Positions 59,001 to 64,000 of a stretch of 64,000 bases of DNA are shown here, in pieces. This DNA comes from Ceriagrion tenellum. Its lineage: Eukaryota > Arthropoda > Insecta > Odonata > Coenagrionidae. Position 1 is the stretch's first letter, and the number at the start of each line of letters is the position of its first letter. A model generated the notes under the pieces. The model was given only the letters and a program-made list of their open reading frames with translations, was not told the DNA's origin and made no database searches. Position numbers and translations under genes: made by a program. Location: positions 85,667,696-85,731,695 of the forward strand of contig OY720643.1 in NCBI GenBank assembly GCA_963169105.1. Reading direction: 5' to 3'.

Positions 59001-62000
59001 ATTACTGCGGTAAAACATAATTTATTTACAAATATAGTCGAAAAAACATACACAATACACTTAGTATTTTTACGGGATTTCAGAGTACCTAATTTCTCAT
59101 ATTTCAAATAAAGTATCTTTTTAGTGCATACACGTAGAATTTCCTATGTTTAAGGGCTGTTATTTTTCGTTAAAAAATATGAAAAAGCACTTGGGCAAAT
59201 GGCTGATATTTTGGTATCTTTTAAATGAAATCAAATTCGTTGATTTATACAAAATATGATTTTTTCACTAAAACTACCCTAAACCATTGTCGTGACTTGG
59301 ATTTACGGCGCAGAATTCTAAATTAAGGTGAGAATTATTCGATATGATACCTTAATTTTTATTACGAACGATTATTATAATATGAAACGTTTTTTTTCGA
59401 ATTAAGGAGAAAATCTGTGCATTTTAAATAACATTTTAATAGCATACGTGAAGTGCCATAAGGCTATGTGTTAAAGTAGCATTAAATTGTCAAGTACCAC
59501 AGTGATAACACGTTTACTTTTACATGTGCATTTTACTAATAAGTGCACATATGCAAAGTTTTGCACAAATTTGTACATAATAAATATTGGTTCAACCATG
59601 CAGGCTGTTTTACGTGAGATAGTGCAAAAGACCTTATGGCCATGAAGAATTGCTTTGTGTGAAGCGATAAAGTCCATGAACAGTAGCGCAAATAGATGAA
59701 TGCATGGGAAATTGAAGGTTTAATTATGAACACGAAACGTACGCAGTCTTAATTTTGAGTTAATACTTTTGAAATTTCACTCATATGAGGTTCTGAACAT
59801 CAAAGTGTCTTCTGCTTTGCCAATACCTCCTTAAGAATGACGAAAGTTACCGTTTTGTGTATTATACGTTGTATTCTTAAGAACATGGAAAGGGGGTTAG
59901 TTTGGTGCAAACGTTCAGAACGCTGTTAATTCATCTCCAATGTCTGTTTGTCACGACACGCTAACATTTTGCCCCTGCTCTCTGCTTCAGTTACTAGCGT
60001 GATTTTTTATTTAAAACACAATTCATATGATTCATGCTTCGAGATGTTTCTTTTTCTGTGAGAAATAAGTGATCTCGACTTCCATATTTCAGCTTTTTTT
60101 GGAACTATCATTGACCGGTGAATAATTTTGTTTGCCCATTTTAATTACCCATTAATCCAACCCATTTAATAACGTCATAATTCTTTTCATGTTAATTTCA
60201 GAATAGTTTTCAAATATTATGCAGTAGTTCTATTTAACAACTAGGGTAAACAAAGAGGAATCATCTGACTTGAAGTGTTTCGATACGTTATGATACTTTT
60301 GTCACTTTGTAACGAGGCCAAAGAACTGATTATTGCATGGTTTCTTGGAGAAACAATTAAAATTAAAGACAACTGAATACAAAGCGTTTGTGAAAGGAAA
60401 CTTCTACCAAGGAATTTGGGTTTTCATGCAAATAACTCAGTGGCTTTGGATTTATTGAGTAACGTTTGCGGTCTAGAAAGTTGGAATTTAAGGAAAGAGG
60501 AGGAACTTAAATATGATTTGCGGTTTTCAAGTTAAGGGGGTGAGCAAGCTCATAAAAGCTAAAGACTAGTAAAGAGAACCATAAGGAAGAATGGGGATGG
60601 AAACTTCTGAGAGAAATGCATGGAGCGTCGGAAAAACTTATTAAGGACTTTACAAGAAAGAATGTAAGATAAAAATAACGGGTATTGATGCATATAATGT
60701 AGTAGCTCAACGTTGTTTGAAGTACAAGGGTTATTGCCTTGGTTAAAATGATTAACATGAACATTATACTGAATTCATTTTGTTAATCAGGCAAATAAAT
60801 TGAGTCTGAGATTTGGAAACGGTTTTGGTTGTAACTTTGTGGAAACTGATAACTCGATGGGGATACAGAGTAAAGTTTGACGAAGTGTTGATAACGCATA
60901 TTTTACATGGAATTTTTTTCTCGCGACACGATTTTATTACTTTAAAAAATAAATTGGTTATAACTCTACTACAAAATGTACACCTGGTGGTGTTACTCAG
61001 GAACGAAACCATATTTCTGAAAATAATATTTCATGTGGATAAACCCGGGTTGAAAAATAGTAAAATCTTCTTGGTAAACTGACTAATTTGAATATAAATA
61101 CTTAAGCAGCCACGTGTAGTTACCCTTTTTGTGAATATCTACCATATAATACTTTTAGAAGCCTTTTTTAATCTTGCATTTCACCTTATTTGTCTCTTTA
61201 CTACCCATATTAATCCAATGTACGCTCCTACCGATCCAAAAACTCTCCTTCAAAAATTAGTGACATTTTATTACTCCATTTACTGATGTTTATTCCCTAC
61301 ACTGAAGGTTAGTTACTTGTGTGATTCCATATTTAACCTTTTTTGGGACTTTCATTGACCAGTGAATAGTTTCGTTTGCCGAGTTTAATTTCTTAAATTT
61401 ACTCCTTTATTAGCGCCTTAATTATTTTTGTGTTTCGTGATATGTTTCTGAATAAAGAGGAACTAAGCTACATATCAATCCAAAATATAGTTAATCAAGA
61501 GAAATCATCTGACTTGAACTGAATGTACAAGGACAGCGGAGGGTCGAAACTACCTATAATCTTATTCTAGAGTTTGATTTATGACACCCTCCATGAAATC
61601 ATTTTGAGTGGAAGGATAGTTTTCTAAATTCTTCTGCTATATACCCCTATTTAACCCGCACGTATCCTCGTAAAGAGTGCTCGCTAACCCATGGCCTATC
61701 TTAAATAATTTCATGATCTCAATTACCACTTTCTCTTTCGTATTTTTCATCTATATTTATACATTACGACCACTCTGTGGCTCGTTATCCCTAGACCATG
61801 AAGCCCTCCTCTCGGCTTTCCCCACTTGCTCTGAACCACGGGCTAATTTGGCATCCCCACTCATTCTACACGTCCTGGCTCCTGCGTCTTGAAGGGTTTC
61901 TTGACTTAACGCACTCTTACATTGCCATGCATATGTTTTAACGGCCACATATATCGTCTTCAACCTTTGACTCCTATATATGCTAGGCAGAGGGAAACAA

Positions 62001-62299
62001 TGCGAGTGGATTACGCGCCGTTATTATTCGTTTACGACGCACTGAATCAAGCGTTTTCTTTCGCAGTGATAAGAGCGATGCCTCTCCGTGTTGAGTCAAT
62101 AGAATTGCTCCGTTCACTCTTTTCGTTCTCTTACTCAGCCTCATCGTGGACCCTTTTAACCCTTACGTTTGTGCTTAGCCTCGCATCTTGTGACTATTAA
62201 TATCCTCTCTGTGACCCCCTCTGACCCTCACGCCTCGCCCCCTGTCGAGATGCGCTGAATCTGCAGATTCCGAGCTGGCAAAAACGTGTTGCTACCCGT
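53006..62299. other. No gene recognised
   Basis: Long stretch of AT-rich DNA with C/T-rich blocks at about 55365-55500 and 56755-56920, and a GC-richer patch at 57170-57360. The longest open frame in the window (55721-56383, 220 codons) has no recognised domain. Small hairpin CTCCGGCCGAAAAACCGGAG at 58386-58405. Confidence 0.45.
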
Positions 62300-62857
62300 C
62301 TCCCCCTGCAGTTGAGTTTGACTCTACGAAGAGTTTGAACTGCCACCTGTGTTCGTTTTGCGCGCTCAAAATGAAGCTTTCGCATCAAGGAACTCCCTAA
62401 GCAGCTGTGTTTGAAAGGCAAACGCAGCAAAGTGGAACTTTTCTGGGTACCTGGGCACGCGAGCATGACCGGAAATGAAAAAACTGACGAACCTGCCAAA
62501 TCAGGATCCAACAGCAATCCAAATGACCCTGAACCAATCATACCCATTGTGCCATCATTTGGTAGGACTGAGATCAGAGTGTGGGGTCTGGCTCAATACT
62601 CTGAGACCTGGAGAACTGCATCGAAGCTACGGCATGCTAAACTTCATATAAATGGTCCAAGGCCTAGCTTTGCAAGGAGGCTCCTTCTATCAAATAGGAG
62701 TCAAATACGAACGGTAGTGGGACTACTCACAGGACACTATCAAGTGATGAGACATCTTCATCTCCTGAAGAAAAGAGATTCTCCTACATGGAAGTGGTGC
62801 AAGGAGGATGACGAAACCACTTCCCAAATTAGTATAAATAAATTTATTAACAAATAG
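62300..62857 (+). pseudogene. LINE RNase H domain and C-terminal zinc-finger remnant
   Basis: A frame at 62411-62857 reads KVELFWVPGHASMTGNEKTD at its start: the RNase H signature WVPGHxGxxGNExAD, including the last conserved Asp. It continues EPIIPIV, W..TASKLRHAKL, LLLSNRSQIRTVVGLLTGHY, HLHLLKKRDSP and WCKEDDETT. LTGHxxxxxHLxxL and CxxCxxxxET are hallmarks of the region after RNase H in I/R1-type LINEs. The first Cys of the finger has become Trp-Lys, and the frame runs out into an AT-rich 3' end (SINKFINK). Upstream of 62411 the frame is broken by stops, though SFRIKELPKQ-like residues suggest the domain begins at about 62300. Dead, 5' truncated. Confidence 0.75.
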
Positions 62858-63530
62858 TTTACATACTGTATTTTCCCTTTGGATGGTTTACAAAAAAATA
62901 CAACTAGCAAATGATATTTATACTTCTTTTTCTGGTCATTAATCATTCATAAATATAATAATCACCAATAAATTTATATATTTACCTTTAAACAAAAAAT
63001 ATTACTCTTTATATAATAATAATTTTATTCCTCTCCAGGAATTACAGAGTGGTATTACAATAGATAACCCCTAACGATAATTCTGTGTTGGGGCTACTGA
63101 CAAATGAACCATGCATAAAGGGACAGCAACAAACAAAAATGATTTAAAATTTTCGATAAAACGTTTAACAATATAGTGAAGAAACTCTGCGAATGTCCAA
63201 CCATACTTAGGACTTCGAATAGGCACCTGGGCTCACCTATCTTTGAACCCAACGAAGTAGGAGTAATTCCTGTATGGGACCTGCTTGCCTTCAGCAAAGC
63301 ACTTGGACTCTATGCGTAGCCACTGATAGGGTGGAAGGCACAATGGGTCAAACAGGTCTAAGTGCCTCAGGGACTCATTGCAGTAACTCCACCGACGCAT
63401 CTAATCTAATATGAGAAGTTGTGCTCAGACTTACAAACTAAGACATTACGTCTCTTTGTCGAGATGATGAGTAATGTCAGACCTATGTATCTTAAATTAA
63501 GAATGTCCCACAGTGTGGTTGCTCGAGATA
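62858..63530. other. No gene recognised
   Basis: AT-rich non-coding DNA downstream of the RNase H remnant, perhaps partly its 3' UTR. Confidence 0.4.
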
Positions 63531-63532
63531 CA

Positions 63533-63682
63533 CAATCATCTTCTTCTTCGATGGCGCTACAGCCCAAATCGGGCCTTGGCCGCCTCAATTTTCTTCCTCC
63601 ATTCTTCTCTATCCTCTGTCTTTCTTCTCCAATTTCTCACTCCAAGCAGTTCTTGTGCATCCTTGCCGACGTTGTCTTTCAT
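63533..63682 (-). pseudogene. LINE C-terminal end and 3' terminus (fourth family)
   Basis: On the minus strand, 63682-63557 is an intact short frame starting MKDNVGKDAQELLGVRNWRR and ending KKIEAAKARFGL-stop. D-x-x-x-L-G-x-R-N-W-R-R..DR..WR..I..A is the standard last segment of many insect LINE ORF2 proteins. The stop is followed by GCGCCATCGAAGAAGAAGAT, a trinucleotide-rich 3' tail. Coding sequence upstream of 63682 is not recognisable, so the copy is severely 5' truncated. The readable end suggests it is younger than the family 2 copies. Confidence 0.75.
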
Positions 63683-64000
63683 GCAAATTAATCAGTGATC
63701 ACTAATTCCAGCCGGAGAAGCCAGCTGCGGTGCCAGTTTGTTGGACATAGTGATTCTGAATGATAACGACGTGCTAACAACTTTAAAGCTGAACAGTAAT
63801 GCAGCTTAAACTCTTTCTTTATCTATTTCTTTTCCATCAATGTAACGTTACAGATATTAACATTAAATGATATTAAAATATATTTAACTTTGTCCATTTT
63901 GCAATGATATCTAATAATACAAAAATAACTATGATTTTTTTACTGTTTCGAGATAAATCTTTTTTGTCATTTAGTTTTTTTCACACAGTGTTACTCTCAG
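63683..64000. other. No gene recognised
   Basis: AT-rich; nothing supported up to the window edge. Confidence 0.4.

Noticed and set aside
61030..61056. ATAAACCCGGGTTGAAAA as a further hammerhead end
   Set aside because: Resembles the stem III/cleavage end of fold-back F but has no CTGATGA core, no stem II and no inverted arm.

Overview
This window looks like non-coding, repeat-bearing chromosomal DNA of an arthropod, most probably an insect with a large genome; the species cannot be named from the sequence. The DNA is AT-rich. It lacks long open frames and bacterial-style gene packing. It carries broken non-LTR retrotransposon (LINE) tails typical of insects, a tRNA-derived SINE, microsatellites, minisatellites and many fold-back repeats. 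I found no intact protein-coding gene, rRNA, functional tRNA or CRISPR array. Every open frame that matches a family I recognise is a decayed LINE reverse-transcriptase or RNase H remnant.

Layout. 1-5 kb: a LINE tail (1922-2545), a Helentron/DINE-like motif, a fold-back element (2836-3022) and a long (AT)n tract. 5.98-6.2 kb: a SINE. 11.0-11.5 kb: a fold-back element next to a LINE tail. 16.6-17.5 kb: a tandem array of about 235 bp units abutting a hairpin. 18.7-20.0 kb: another fold-back and the most complete copy of LINE family 2. 24.6 kb: a 24 bp minisatellite. 25.5-28.9 kb: a LINE 3' end, a 67 bp duplication and a CpG-dense patch. 31.9-33.9 kb: a purine-to-pyrimidine composition switch and a minus-strand LINE tail. 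35.4-36.4 kb: a mosaic of LINE family 1 fragments and a long fold-back. 41.8 kb: another fold-back. 42.9-48.8 kb: LINE tails, a paired palindrome and pyrimidine-rich blocks. 51.4-53.0 kb: two family 1 tails in opposite orientation. 62.3-63.7 kb: a LINE RNase H remnant and a further LINE 3' terminus.

The most interesting signal is a set of six fold-back or hairpin elements (2836-3022, 11018-11195, 17384-17457, 18701-18847, 36193-36360, 41780-41958). Their arms meet near a motif of the form CTGATGAT-stem-GAAAC, sometimes followed by a palindromic CCGGTC or CCGGGTC. This resembles the hammerhead ribozyme core plus GUC cleavage site found in the terminal repeats of Penelope-like elements. The six arms differ in sequence but share the central motif, which suggests several related families of ribozyme-bearing, non-autonomous palindromic elements.

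A second signal is a near-consensus recursive splice site (branch point, polypyrimidine tract, CAG|GTAAGA) at 49752/49753, with a weaker candidate at 41049/41050, both on the + strand. If real, much of this window lies inside one very long intron of a + strand gene, which would fit the lack of exons.
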